DNA from: JAAUTT01 sp963846585
GTDB taxonomy: Bacteria; Bacteroidota; Bacteroidia; Bacteroidales; JAAUTT01
Direction of reading: 5' to 3'
Assembly (NCBI GenBank): GCA_963846585.1
Contig: CAWJWO010000001.1
Coordinates: 248,001 to 312,000 of the forward strand
Length of the DNA stretch: 64,000 nucleotides
Part shown: positions 25,795 to 35,452 of the stretch, one piece after another
Layout: the number at the start of each line of letters is the position of its first letter
Position numbering within the stretch: position 1 is the stretch's first letter
The notes under the pieces: model-generated
Databases searched by the model: none
What the model was told of the DNA's origin: nothing
The model's input: only the letters and a program-made list of their open reading frames with translations
Program-made: the position numbers and the translations under genes

Positions 25795-28221
25795 TTACGG
25801 CCATTTTAAAGGATCTGCCTCATGCATAATTCCGTATACCAATTCAAAAACATCTTCAGTATTTGGATTTGAAAAATAATCGCCGTCAGTCGAATAAGCT
25901 GGCCGATGTTCCCGTCCGGAAAGAGTTCTTGGTTGGGAATCCAAATATTGAAATGCACCCTGTTCTTCAAGTAATTTTTGCATCATAAATGCTGTAGCCC
26001 CACCCGGAACGTCCTCGTCAAAAAAAATTATCCGGTTGGTTTTTTTTACTGAATCTAGTATTTTATGTTGAATATCAAATGGTATAAGTGTTTGAACATC
26101 TATTAATTCAACACTTATATTAAATTCATTTAATTCTTCCACAGCTTTTTGGGCAATACGTACACAAGAGCCATATGTTACCAATGTAATATCTGTACCT
26201 TCGGATATTATTTCAGGAATCCCGAGGGGAACGGTAAAATAACCTAAGTTATCGGGACAACGTTCTTTTAAACGATAAGCATTTAAAGGTTCAATCACTA
26301 TGGCAGGATCATCACCTTTAAGCAAAGTATTATAAAACCCTGCTGATTGTGTCATATTACGTGGCACACAGACATATATACCTCTTACAGAGTTAATCAG
26401 CATCGACATTGGAGAACCTGAATGCCATACACCTTCTAGTCTGTGACCCCTTGTCGATATAATCAAAGGAGCAATTTGATTTCCCTTTGTCCGCCAGTGA
26501 GTTGTAGCCACGTCGTCGCTTATTGTTTGCAGTGCATACAATAAATAATCAAAATACTGTATTTCAGCAATTGGACGGAAACCTCTAAGGGCAAGCCCTA
26601 ATCCTTGTCCGACAATGGAAGCCTCACGTATACCAGTGTCAGTTATACGCAGTTCGCCATATTGTTGTTGTAATCCTTCATATGTTTGGTTTACTCCTCC
26701 AATTTTACCAACATCTTCTCCAATTATCACAAGCCGTGGATATTGACCGAAAAGACCGGAGAAATTATCACGGATTATTTCCCTGCCGTTTATTATTTTT
26801 GAATTTTCACTGAAAACAGGTTTGATTTCCTTAACCTTTAATGCTGAGCATAAAGTTTCATTATAAAGATAACTGCTATATTTTTCTTTACCATCTTTGA
26901 TATTTTCCTCAATGAATTCAGAAAGTTTTTCACGTAAATTTTCCTTCGGGATACATTGGTAACAAACATTACGGATAATTTTTCTGGCAAAGCTCATCAG
27001 TTCTTTTTGGATTGGATATTGTATTTGTTTTATTTCTCCAACTAACCTGTTTATTATTGCTTCATTTTCTTTATTGCATTTACAGGTTTTTTGATCAATG
27101 ATTTGAATAAGTTTAATCTTTTCTTCGATTCCGGGTCTTGTATAATTGCCCCAGGCAGTTTCAAGTGCTGATTTTGCTTCGGTTACTACACGAATTTCAA
27201 TTTCATTAAGCTCTTGATTGGTAGTATATTGTGATTCCAAAAGCCATTCTTTCATTTTTTTTAAAGGATCAAAAATACGTTCCCATTCAAGCCTTTCAGC
27301 CGGTTTATACCGTTCGTGAGAACCAGAAGTAGTATGGCCCGAAGGTTGTGTCATTTCACTTATATGAAATAAAACAGGCATATGGTCGTTACGGCAACGA
27401 TCAATACCTTCTTGAAAAATTTGACAAAGTTCAGGAAAATTCCATCCTCTTGCCTTATATATGAGGATTCCTTTGTTATTTTTGTCAGTTTCAAAACCTT
27501 TCATTGCCTCAGAAATACTAAGTTTCGTAGTCTGATATTCTGTGGGTACAGATATTCCGTATCCATCATCCCAGACAGCAACAGCCATAGGAACCTGTAT
27601 CACTCCGGCAGCGTTCATGGTTTCAAAAAAATGCCCTTCCGAAGTACTGGCATCCCCAATTGTACCAAACGCTACTTCGTTTCCTTTATTTGTAAATTGA
27701 GAATATTGCTTCAAATGCTTATTTAACCTGTAAAGTTTGGATGCGTAAGCAAGACCAAGTAACCGGGGCATTTGTCCTGCAGTTGGAGAAATATCGCTTG
27801 ATGAATTCTTTTGTTCCATCAGATTCCTCCATTTACCTTCGTGGCTGTAAGCAGAGGTCGCAAAATGGTTGTTCATGGCACGGCCACTGCTTGCAGGGTT
27901 GTTTTCCATATTAGTATCGCCGTAAAGTTGCGCAAAAAACTCAACGGGGTTAAGCAATCCGGCGTAAAGCATAAATGTTTGGTCACGATAATATCCTGCA
28001 CGCCAATCACCATTTTTGAAATGTTTAGCCATGGCAATCTGGGCTAATTCTTTCCCATCTCCAAAAACACCAAATTTTGCTTTTCCGGAAAGAACTTCTT
28101 TTCTGCCCAGTATACTAAGCTGCCTGCTCAAATTAGCAATATAATAATCATGTAGTAAGGATTGTTTATCAAATTCAGATTCTGCTTTTGTATCAGTTTT
28201 AGTTTTAGTTTTAATTTGCAT
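25795..28221 (-). CDS. Fused 2-oxoacid dehydrogenase E1 (alpha + beta), thiamine-diphosphate dependent
   Basis: 808 residues joining both E1 subunits. E1-alpha part (about 20-390): RDQTFMLYAGLLNPVEFFAQ, the TPP pyrophosphate motif GDASTSEGHFFETMNAAG, and HTTSGSHERYKP. E1-beta part (about 475-808): VIIGEDVGKIGGVNQTYEGL, TGIREASIVGQGLGLALRGF, EIQYFDYLLYALQ, RGHRLEGVWHSGSPMS, and FFDEDVPGGATAFMMQ. Bacteroidota use this fused form for branched-chain 2-oxoacid (or a related acid) decarboxylation, feeding acyl-CoA synthesis together with E2 and E3. E2 and E3 genes are not in the window. No signal; cytoplasmic. Single gene. Confidence 0.9.
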   Translation of the reverse strand: MQIKTKTKTDTKAESEFDKQSLLHDYYIANLSRQLSILGRKEVLSGKAKFGVFGDGKELAQIAMAKHFKNGDWRAGYYRDQTFMLYAGLLNPVEFFAQLYGDTNMENNPASSGRAMNNHFATSAYSHEGKWRNLMEQKNSSSDISPTAGQMPRLLGLAYASKLYRLNKHLKQYSQFTNKGNEVAFGTIGDASTSEGHFFETMNAAGVIQVPMAVAVWDDGYGISVPTEYQTTKLSISEAMKGFETDKNNKGILIYKARGWNFPELCQIFQEGIDRCRNDHMPVLFHISEMTQPSGHTTSGSHERYKPAERLEWERIFDPLKKMKEWLLESQYTTNQELNEIEIRVVTEAKSALETAWGNYTRPGIEEKIKLIQIIDQKTCKCNKENEAIINRLVGEIKQIQYPIQKELMSFARKIIRNVCYQCIPKENLREKLSEFIEENIKDGKEKYSSYLYNETLCSALKVKEIKPVFSENSKIINGREIIRDNFSGLFGQYPRLVIIGEDVGKIGGVNQTYEGLQQQYGELRITDTGIREASIVGQGLGLALRGFRPIAEIQYFDYLLYALQTISDDVATTHWRTKGNQIAPLIISTRGHRLEGVWHSGSPMSMLINSVRGIYVCVPRNMTQSAGFYNTLLKGDDPAIVIEPLNAYRLKERCPDNLGYFTVPLGIPEIISEGTDITLVTYGSCVRIAQKAVEELNEFNISVELIDVQTLIPFDIQHKILDSVKKTNRIIFFDEDVPGGATAFMMQKLLEEQGAFQYLDSQPRTLSGREHRPAYSTDGDYFSNPNTEDVFELVYGIMHEADPLKWP

Positions 28222-28411
28222 AATTTTCTACTTTTCTACTTCTCTACTGTTTTTAACATTTTATTCAGAAAAATGTTAATGTTAGTGCAATTTAAAACGT
28301 GTAACCTGCAACCTGCAACCTGTAACTTAAATCTTACAACTTTTTTCTAAGCACTAAGCACTATTTACTAAGCACTTTTATATTACCTTAGCAGTTCCAA
28401 AATATTAACAG
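28222..28411. repeat. CTGCAAC and AGCACTA heptads between divergent E1 and pgpH genes
   Basis: 28225-28250 has CTACTTTTCTACTT words, 28298-28328 has GTAACCTGCAACCTGCAACC, and 28347-28376 has CTAAGCACTAAGCACTA words. The gap must hold promoters for both divergent genes, but no convincing TAnnTTTG match was seen in either direction. Confidence 0.75.
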
Positions 28412-30568
28412 ATGCGGAGAATTTTACGGTATATTAAAAAAAATATTCAATTTGTTTACAGGGTTTTATCATTTATTGTCAGCGCTGTAATTTTAATTTC
28501 TTTATTTCCACATGAAGGACACTTTCCCTACGAATTTCAAAAGGGGAAAATTTGGTTAAATCCTGATTTGTATTCTACATTTAATTTCCCGATTCGCAAA
28601 ACAGAGAGTGAAATCAAAAAAGATAAGGATAGTATTTTGAAAGAATTTAAACCTTATTTTAATTACATAAAAAATATTGAATCAGAACAACTTAAAAAGT
28701 TAAGTAAAGCATTTAATACACAGTGGACGAATTTCTCTGATGAACGAACTGATCAAAATACATCGGCGATGGTAAAATCGTTTTACCTGAATGCTGATTC
28801 TGTCACCAGGTCGATATATTTAAAGTTTGCAACCGATTTAATATCATTTGTATATAACAAAGGGATAGTTCAGATGCCTGAATCAATGGAACAAAATCCT
28901 TCCAGAGATATAACTATTGTGATTATAAAGAATAATGTAGGTCAGGAATATATGTATTCAGATGTTTTTTCTCAAAAAGCAGCTTATGAGTATGTTTTAA
29001 AGAAAATTAATGAACTTAAACAAGGCTCTCCATTTGATCGTATAATTTATGAATCGGGGTTTTTCAAAGAATTAAACCTTAATCAGTTTTTGTTGCCTAA
29101 CCTTATATATAATGAAGAAGCCTCGAAAAATGTTAAGGACGATCTTATAAAAAGAATTTCAATTACCAAGGGATTGTTTAGTTCCGACCAAAAAGTAATT
29201 GGAAAAGGCGAATTGGTAACCCTGGAAAAGTATAATCTGTTATTATCATTAAAATATGAATATGAAACTAAGCTGGGGCGGTCCTCAAAAATTAGTTATA
29301 TTATACTGGGACAAGCTATTATAATAGTATGCCTGCTATTATTGCTAATAATTTACATAGTAAATTTCAGAAGAGAAGTTTATGCAAATAGTATTAAATT
29401 TAGTTTTATACTTCTTCTTGTAACGCTTATAGTTGCAATATCCAGTTTGATAACAAGGAATGACCAGTTAAATCTTTATATGGTCCCATTTACCTTACTG
29501 CCTATTATAATTAAAACATTTTATGATGCCAGATTGGCTTTGGTAGTGCATACGGTTGCCATTTTAATGGTTGGTTTTTTAGCACCAAATGCTTTTGAAT
29601 TTATCTTTCTTAATTTTGCTACCGGTACAGTATCAATAATAAGTTTAACAAATACCTACCGCCGGGGGAAACTAATTGATACTTCCTTTTATGTATTTCT
29701 TACTTATTGCCTGTTATATTTTGGAATGTTTTTATTGCAGGGTAACGACATTATTAAATTATCCCAACCGTCGTACCTTAACACATTGTTGAGTTTTATG
29801 GTAAGCGGATTTTTAGTTTTGATGGCTTATCCGTTAATTTTTATTTTTGAAAAAATGTTTGGTTTTTTATCTGATATCACATTGATGGAATTATCGGATA
29901 CAAACCAGCCTTTATTGAGAATGCTTAACGAAAAAACTCCCGGTACCTTTCAGCATTCCCTTCAGGTTGCCAACCTTGCTGAGGAGGCCGCTTTTAAAAT
30001 AGGGGCCAATCCATTATTAGTAAGGGCCGGATCTTTATACCACGATGTTGGCAAGATGATAAGCCCTAAATATTTTATTGAAAATTTAAGCCTTGAAAAA
30101 AATCCACATCTTGATATTTCAAATGAAGAAAGTGCTAAAATTATTATTGAACATGTAATAAAAGGTATTGAAATTGCAAGAAAATTCAATTTACCCGAAC
30201 AAATAATCGATTATATCCGTACACATCACGGAACTTCAACAGTTCAATTTTTTTATCGTACCTCGAAAAATCAGAATCCTGAAAGTGAAATCGATAAAAA
30301 TAAATTTACTTATCCGGGGCCTATTCCGTTTTCAAAAGAAATGGCATTGGTTATGATGGCCGATTCTGTTGAAGCTGCTTCCAGAAGTATAAAGGATATA
30401 AGTTATACATCCATTAACGACCTGGTTGAAAATATTATTTATTATCAAATGATAAACGAACAGTACAACAATTCTAATATTACTTATAAGGATCAAAGTA
30501 TTGTTAAAGAAATTTTTAAAAGGAAACTGATGAATATTTATCATGTTCGGGTTGAGTACCCGGAATAA
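28412..30568 (+). CDS. pgpH: 7TM-HD domain cyclic-di-AMP phosphodiesterase (PgpH type)
   Basis: 718 residues. One N-terminal membrane helix (VLSFIVSAVILISLF) precedes an extracytoplasmic 7TMR-HDED-like sensor domain (about 35-290). Seven hydrophobic segments follow (about 295-490), then a cytoplasmic HD domain with FQHSLQVANLAEEAAFKIG, YHDVGKM, THHGTSTVQFFY and MADSVEAASR, which carries the metal-binding His and Asp residues. PgpH enzymes hydrolyse c-di-AMP to pApA, so this gene implies c-di-AMP signalling (cell-wall and osmotic control). No diadenylate cyclase gene is in the window. Followed after 50 bp by the TonB-associated operon on the same strand. Confidence 0.92.
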   Translation: MRRILRYIKKNIQFVYRVLSFIVSAVILISLFPHEGHFPYEFQKGKIWLNPDLYSTFNFPIRKTESEIKKDKDSILKEFKPYFNYIKNIESEQLKKLSKAFNTQWTNFSDERTDQNTSAMVKSFYLNADSVTRSIYLKFATDLISFVYNKGIVQMPESMEQNPSRDITIVIIKNNVGQEYMYSDVFSQKAAYEYVLKKINELKQGSPFDRIIYESGFFKELNLNQFLLPNLIYNEEASKNVKDDLIKRISITKGLFSSDQKVIGKGELVTLEKYNLLLSLKYEYETKLGRSSKISYIILGQAIIIVCLLLLLIIYIVNFRREVYANSIKFSFILLLVTLIVAISSLITRNDQLNLYMVPFTLLPIIIKTFYDARLALVVHTVAILMVGFLAPNAFEFIFLNFATGTVSIISLTNTYRRGKLIDTSFYVFLTYCLLYFGMFLLQGNDIIKLSQPSYLNTLLSFMVSGFLVLMAYPLIFIFEKMFGFLSDITLMELSDTNQPLLRMLNEKTPGTFQHSLQVANLAEEAAFKIGANPLLVRAGSLYHDVGKMISPKYFIENLSLEKNPHLDISNEESAKIIIEHVIKGIEIARKFNLPEQIIDYIRTHHGTSTVQFFYRTSKNQNPESEIDKNKFTYPGPIPFSKEMALVMMADSVEAASRSIKDISYTSINDLVENIIYYQMINEQYNNSNITYKDQSIVKEIFKRKLMNIYHVRVEYPE

Positions 30569-30618
30569 AAATAAATAAATTGCAAATCTTTTTTTAACTT
30601 TAAAATTATAAGCAATTT

Positions 30619-30825
30619 ATGCCCTTATTTGACTGGGATCGGATAGTGACCATTTTTGGTATAATTATTGTTACTTTATTTTTAGTATTGGGAATAATGG
30701 TTATATTCTCAGAAATATTCTATTATATTCCTAAAAATTACAGGATTATTATCGGTGTAATATTGATACTTTACGGAACATACAGGTTTACTATTTTGTA
30801 TAATAATTTGAAAAACAAGGAATGA
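30619..30825 (+). CDS. Small two-helix membrane protein at head of the TonB operon
   Basis: 68 residues with two hydrophobic helices (VTIFGIIIVTLFLVLGIMVI and RIIIGVILILYGTYRF) and a short polar tail. The last four bases overlap the next start codon (ATGA), so it is translationally coupled to the PstS-like lipoprotein. I recognise no named family, but a small membrane protein in this position is common in Bacteroidota TonB/ExbBD operons. TAACTTTA about 15-20 bp upstream is a weak -7 candidate. Confidence 0.78.
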   Translation: MPLFDWDRIVTIFGIIIVTLFLVLGIMVIFSEIFYYIPKNYRIIIGVILILYGTYRFTILYNNLKNKE

Positions 30826-31793
30826 AAAAACTAGAATTTACGGCTGCCAATAGGGCTGTTATTTTAAGTTATGTATGTTTAATTTTAATATGTTGTTCGT
30901 GTCATCCAAAATCTTTTAAGGACGAAAATACTCCCACTACAGGCAAGCTTAACCTGGGAGTTGATGAATCGTACAAATTATTACTTGATACTGAATTGTA
31001 TACTTTTCTGTCAATATATTCAAATGCTCATATTTATACTGTTTATAAACCTGAATTGGATATTTTAAAGGATTTTTTAAATGATTCATTGCAGGTTATG
31101 GTGACTTCGAGGAAATTAACCAGTGATGAAGAAAAATATTTAAATAGCAAACGGATATTTTCAAAGACAACACTGATTGCTTATGATGCTGTTACTTTAA
31201 TAGTTAACACCTCTAACCCCGATTCACTTATACGATACAACGATGTAAAAGGAATTTTTACAGGCGATATTAATAACTGGCATCAGCTTAATCCTAAATC
31301 CAAGCCTTCTGATCTTAAAGTTGTTTTTGACAGTGAAAAATCAGGGAACGTGAGGTATTTTGTGGAAAAATTCAAACTGCCCAATAAGCTTCCCGGTACT
31401 TGTTATGCCGTAAATTCAAATGAAGAAGTTGTAAATTATGTTCAAAAACATTCTAATGCTTTAGGTATTTTGAGCGTTAACTGGGTTAGTGATAAAAACG
31501 ACAGTTTATCGGGTTCATTTTTAAAACGAATAAAAGTAGTAGCAATTTCTTCTGAATATAATTCGGATGGCGAAGATTTTTACAGGCCTTACCAGGGATA
31601 TATAGCTGATAAATCATATCCATTTATTCGTGATGTATATATGATATCAAGAGAATATTACCTCGGTTTGGGTTCAGGTTTTATTGCGTTTGTTGCAGGT
31701 GAAACCGGGCAGCGTATTATATTAAAATCCAAATTGGTACCTGCAACTATGCCTGTTCGTTTTGTTCATCTTAAAAAAAACATTACAGATTAA
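30822..31793 (+). CDS. PstS-like substrate-binding lipoprotein
   Basis: 323 residues. Signal peptide with a lipobox near residue 25 (LILICCSCHP), so lipid-anchored. The body is a periplasmic-binding-protein fold of the phosphate type: TSRKLTSDEEKYLNSK, VTLIVNTSNPDSLIRYNDVK, IFTGDINNWHQLNP and GLGSGFIAFVAGETGQRIIL are counterparts of PstS motifs. There is no PstABC transporter in the window, and the gene lies directly before the TPR-exbB-exbD-exbD-tonB genes, as often in Bacteroidota. It may bind phosphate or another anion for the energised transport system; that role is inferred. Confidence 0.85.
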   Translation: MKKLEFTAANRAVILSYVCLILICCSCHPKSFKDENTPTTGKLNLGVDESYKLLLDTELYTFLSIYSNAHIYTVYKPELDILKDFLNDSLQVMVTSRKLTSDEEKYLNSKRIFSKTTLIAYDAVTLIVNTSNPDSLIRYNDVKGIFTGDINNWHQLNPKSKPSDLKVVFDSEKSGNVRYFVEKFKLPNKLPGTCYAVNSNEEVVNYVQKHSNALGILSVNWVSDKNDSLSGSFLKRIKVVAISSEYNSDGEDFYRPYQGYIADKSYPFIRDVYMISREYYLGLGSGFIAFVAGETGQRIILKSKLVPATMPVRFVHLKKNITD

Positions 31794-31826
31794 TAGAATC
31801 CTAACATTATATATCGATAAAGCTTG

Positions 31827-31834
31827 TATATTTG
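31827..31834 (+). promoter_or_regulatory. Candidate -7 element ahead of the TPR-exbB genes
   Basis: TATATTTG is an exact match to TAnnTTTG, 31 bp before the ATG at 31866, giving a predicted start point near 31841. No TTTG was found at the usual -33 distance, so this is a partial match; it would allow the TPR and exbBD-tonB genes to be expressed separately from the PstS-like gene. Confidence 0.45.
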
Positions 31835-31865
31835 GCAAAAATTTTAGAACATAAAATATAGAACA

Positions 31866-33683
31866 ATGGCGAGAGTATTTCAAAATTTGAAGGTTATCAG
31901 TTTATTTATTTTGGCGTTCTTTTTGATAGTTGGTAAAATTAACGGACAAGATTTAAATTATGCAAAAAAACTTACCGTAAGTGAGAGATATGAAGATGCC
32001 TCTGAAGTTTATAATTCCATTCTTAAAAGCCAGCCAACAAATGGCGATGCATATTTTTATTATGGCGAAAATATTATAAAAAGTTACCTGGCCGATCCTT
32101 ATTCATCATCGCTGGGAGAAGTTTGCTCAAGTGCCAGGGATATGTTCACCCGAGGATTAACGGCCGATAGTACTAATATGATAAATGACATTGGTTTGGG
32201 TATGGTTATTTTACTTGAATCAGGTGATACTGTTAAAGCTGATAAATGGTTTGCCAAAGCAGAAGTTTTTCCAAAGAATAAGAAGAAATATACAGAACGT
32301 AATATCCTGTTTTTAATTAAACTGGGATCAGCCCAGATATATGCAAAAGCTCCAAGGTATAAAAAAGCAATCGCATACCTAAACAGGGCAAAAGAGGTTA
32401 GGCCTGAAAATCCTGATATTAATGATGCCCTTGGGGATATATACATGAGCGAAACCGATGCATCAAGTGCAATATCAAATTATAACAGGGCATTATTTCT
32501 GGAACCTTCCAATCCCGTTTATAAAGTAAAAATTGGTAATATCTACATGGGAGCCAGAAATTTACAGGAAGCCAAGAACCTGTTCGAGGATGCCCGGGAC
32601 ATCGATTCAACTTATGCACCGGTCTACAAGGGCTTAGGTACTATGTACAGTATGAGTGGTTTTTATAAATTAGCCCAGGTTAACTTTAAAAAATTTCTTG
32701 ATCTTTCAGGAAACAATACTCCTGCACAGATAAGTTATGCAAATGCATTATTTAAATCAAAAATATACGATGAATCACTTAAAGTGATTGAAAATATACT
32801 TAAAGTTGACAGTTCGCGTATAAACCTTTACAGGTTAGCTGCGTATTCCGCATTTGATAAAAAACCGGCTGATTATATGCTAGCCTTGAAGTATATTGAA
32901 AAATTCTTTAAAAATACTCCCGAAGATAAATTAATTATTAAAGATTATTTGTATTACGGCAACACTCTTGTGAAACTTCACCACGATAGTTTACAAACAG
33001 ACAAGGGCCTTAAAATCCTGATTAAAGTATATAAAATGGATACTACAAATAATGAATTGTATTCTAATGTTGCTACAACAGCTTATGCTTTAAAGCATTT
33101 CAATATCGCCATACAGGTTCTTAGCGACAATATTTCCCAGGGAAAAGCGTCACCTGCCGATTATTTCTCGTTGGGAAAAATTTATTATCAGTTAAAACAA
33201 TATGGAAAGGCTGACACTACCTTTACAAAACTTATTAAAAGAGATACAAGCAATGTAGAAGCCTGGTTGTGGTTAGCAAACTCCGATTTTAGCCTTGATC
33301 CTGATTCAAAGCTCGGAATGGCAAAACCTAAATATGAAATGGTAATTGAAAAAGCATTTGCAGATACTATTAAATATGCTAAAGAATTATTTGCCGCTTA
33401 TGATTATTTAGGTTCATATTATCTTAATGTTAAACCTGTTGATTTAGATAAAGCCGCAAAATTATATCAAAAAATAATAACACTCGATCCTAAAAACAAA
33501 ACCTGGATAATTAAAGGGTATGAGGGCCTGGCGATTGTAGCAGCAAAGAAAAAGAATTATTCCGGAGCCAGGGATATATTTAAAACTTTATTGACACTTG
33601 ATCCGGGTAACAAAGATTTTCAAAAAGAAGAAGAAATATTTGACAAGCAGGTAAAAGCAATAGAAGCGGCAGCTAATCAGTAA
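31866..33683 (+). CDS. Periplasmic TPR protein of the TonB operon
   Basis: 605 residues. Signal peptide 1-27 (LFILAFFLIVGKINGQ). The rest is an almost continuous series of about a dozen tetratricopeptide repeats (for example NPDINDALGDIYMSETDASS, NPVYKVKIGNIYMGARNLQE, YAPVYKGLGTMYSMSGFYKL, ASPADYFSLGKIYYQLKQYG). It has no catalytic motif and should act as a scaffold in the periplasm or bound to the outer membrane. Position between the PstS-like gene and exbB is the usual Bacteroidota arrangement, suggesting a role in TonB-dependent transport. Confidence 0.86.
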   Translation: MARVFQNLKVISLFILAFFLIVGKINGQDLNYAKKLTVSERYEDASEVYNSILKSQPTNGDAYFYYGENIIKSYLADPYSSSLGEVCSSARDMFTRGLTADSTNMINDIGLGMVILLESGDTVKADKWFAKAEVFPKNKKKYTERNILFLIKLGSAQIYAKAPRYKKAIAYLNRAKEVRPENPDINDALGDIYMSETDASSAISNYNRALFLEPSNPVYKVKIGNIYMGARNLQEAKNLFEDARDIDSTYAPVYKGLGTMYSMSGFYKLAQVNFKKFLDLSGNNTPAQISYANALFKSKIYDESLKVIENILKVDSSRINLYRLAAYSAFDKKPADYMLALKYIEKFFKNTPEDKLIIKDYLYYGNTLVKLHHDSLQTDKGLKILIKVYKMDTTNNELYSNVATTAYALKHFNIAIQVLSDNISQGKASPADYFSLGKIYYQLKQYGKADTTFTKLIKRDTSNVEAWLWLANSDFSLDPDSKLGMAKPKYEMVIEKAFADTIKYAKELFAAYDYLGSYYLNVKPVDLDKAAKLYQKIITLDPKNKTWIIKGYEGLAIVAAKKKNYSGARDIFKTLLTLDPGNKDFQKEEEIFDKQVKAIEAAANQ

Positions 33684-33934
33684 TATAGAACCAAGAACCA
33701 AGAGCCAGGAACCAGGAGCCAAGAGGTGGGACATGAGACGTGGGAAGTCATAGGAAGTGAAAAGAAGAAAGATAAAAGGTAAAAGAATACAGAAAACATA
33801 TCCTACTTTTCTACTTTTCTGCTTTAAGTAAAATATAATTTGTAAAATATAGTTATAGTATTGAATAATTGAAAAAAAAATATTTACTTACAACCCGAAA
33901 TTTTTGAATAATTTAATTATAAAACTTTGATAAT
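33684..33934. repeat. AGAACCAAGAGCC heptads and degenerate GACGTGG/AAGTC words before exbB
   Basis: 33686-33724 contains AGAACCAAGAACCAAGAGCC and related words, the complement of the GGTTCTT family. 33725-33770 has degenerate GGGACATGAGACGTGGGAAG words; 33772-33790 AAGATAAAAGGTAAAAG; 33806-33822 CTACTTTTCTACTTTTC. The last 80 bp are AT-rich leader for exbB. No gene. Confidence 0.8.
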
Positions 33935-34747
33935 ATGAGCACTAAAGGAAATTCATGGAAAGATGTATTAGGATCTGTATTCTCAACATCTGTAATTTTT
34001 ATCGCTATTGCATTGGGCATATTGATTTATATGTTTATAATGGGTAACCCTAACAACTTTGAAGGGGGAAATGTCGAACACGGTAATACCGTTAATTACC
34101 TTGGGATTATTCACAGGGGAGGTATGATAGTCCCGTTATTAATGGCGGTAATATTAATATTAATTACTTTTACAATTGAAAGATTAATTTCAATTTCAAG
34201 GGCTAAAGGCAAAGGCCGTTTAAATGTATTTATTAATAACATCCGTACACTTTTAAACGCAGACAAAATTGAAGAAGCAACGGCAGCTTGCGACAAACAA
34301 AAAGGTTCGGTAGCTAACGTTATCAAATCAGGGTTACATCGTTACCGTGATTTACAGACTGAAAAAACTCTTCCTAACGACCAGAAAGTATTAGCGTTGC
34401 AGAAAGAACTCGAAGAAGCAACAGCACTCGAATTGCCTGTTCTGTCAAAAAACCTGGTTGTACTATCAACCATTGCTTCCATTTCAGTACTTATCGGCCT
34501 TATCGGTACTGTTCTTGGTATGATCCGTGCATTTGCCGCTTTGGCTCATTCAGGCAGTCCTGATTCCCTTCAACTTTCAACAGGTATTTCAGAAGCCCTT
34601 ATAAATACGGCTTTTGGTATCGCAGGCTCAACCCTTGCTTTAATCGCCTATAACTATTTTTCATCATCTATAGATGCTTTGACATTTAAAATCGACGAAG
34701 CCAATTTTAGCGTAACACAAACATTTGCATCTAATTTAAAAAAGTAA
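33935..34747 (+). CDS. exbB: ExbB/TolQ/MotA-family proton channel subunit
   Basis: 270 residues. Three membrane helices: about 13-35 (SVIFIAIALGILIYMFIMG), 66-85 (GGMIVPLLMAVILILITFTI) and 180-245 (VVLSTIASISVLIGLIGTVL with LGMIRAFAAL, then EALINTAFGIAGSTLALIAY). The conserved threonine/glycine-rich TM2-TM3 region of the MotA/TolQ/ExbB family is intact. It forms the stator pentamer that uses proton motive force to energise TonB. First of four consecutive exb/tonB genes. Confidence 0.93.
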   Translation: MSTKGNSWKDVLGSVFSTSVIFIAIALGILIYMFIMGNPNNFEGGNVEHGNTVNYLGIIHRGGMIVPLLMAVILILITFTIERLISISRAKGKGRLNVFINNIRTLLNADKIEEATAACDKQKGSVANVIKSGLHRYRDLQTEKTLPNDQKVLALQKELEEATALELPVLSKNLVVLSTIASISVLIGLIGTVLGMIRAFAALAHSGSPDSLQLSTGISEALINTAFGIAGSTLALIAYNYFSSSIDALTFKIDEANFSVTQTFASNLKK

Positions 34748-34802
34748 TTGTTTTGATTTATTAACATTGGTTTTAACGGTTATTAACTTGAAAAAATAAT
34801 AT

Positions 34803-35435
34803 ATGTCAAAAATAAAGCTACCATCGAAACCTCCGAGGATTGATATGACGCCCATGGTCGATCTGTTTATGCTGTTGCTTACATTTTTTATGTTAACGGC
34901 ATCTTTCATCCCCCAGGAGGCAGTACAGGTTGATACCCCAAACTCAATATCGGAAAAGCTTTTCCCAAAAAATAATGTGATGACCCTCCTTATCGGGAAA
35001 AACAATAAGGTGTTCTTTAATTTAGATAACGGGGGCGATTCTTCATCCCATGTTCGTGCTCAGGTGCTTCAGGATGTTGGTAATTACTTCAGGGTGAAGT
35101 TCACAAAGGAACAGATAAGAAAATTTGCAAATATGGGTTCGTTTGGTATGCCTGTTAAAAATATACCTGCATGGATTAACGCTACGGATTCTAAAGAAAA
35201 GCAAGCCATGCAAATTGGCATTCCTACCGATTCCATTCCCGGAGGCAGTGAAATATCCATGTGGATACATTTTACCCGTTTGGCTAACCCAAATGCCGAA
35301 GCTTCCATAAGAGGAGATTTCAATGCCGATTACACCACGGTTAAAAAGTTGCTCGATATCCTGCAGGATAAAAAAGTAAACCGTTTTGACCTTGTCACCA
35401 ACCTGCAGAAGGTTGAAGTTAAAAAAGTAAAATAA
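34803..35435 (+). CDS. exbD: ExbD/TolR-family biopolymer transport protein (first copy)
   Basis: 210 residues. A short cytoplasmic N-terminus leads to the single membrane helix RIDMTPMVDLFMLLLTFFML, with the essential membrane aspartate (DLF) that carries protons; the rest is a periplasmic domain (about 45-210), longer than E. coli ExbD (141 residues). Two different exbD genes in tandem are normal for Bacteroidota, and they may form mixed dimers in the ExbB channel. Confidence 0.92.
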   Translation: MSKIKLPSKPPRIDMTPMVDLFMLLLTFFMLTASFIPQEAVQVDTPNSISEKLFPKNNVMTLLIGKNNKVFFNLDNGGDSSSHVRAQVLQDVGNYFRVKFTKEQIRKFANMGSFGMPVKNIPAWINATDSKEKQAMQIGIPTDSIPGGSEISMWIHFTRLANPNAEASIRGDFNADYTTVKKLLDILQDKKVNRFDLVTNLQKVEVKKVK

Positions 35436-35452
35436 TTAATAGCAAATAATAT

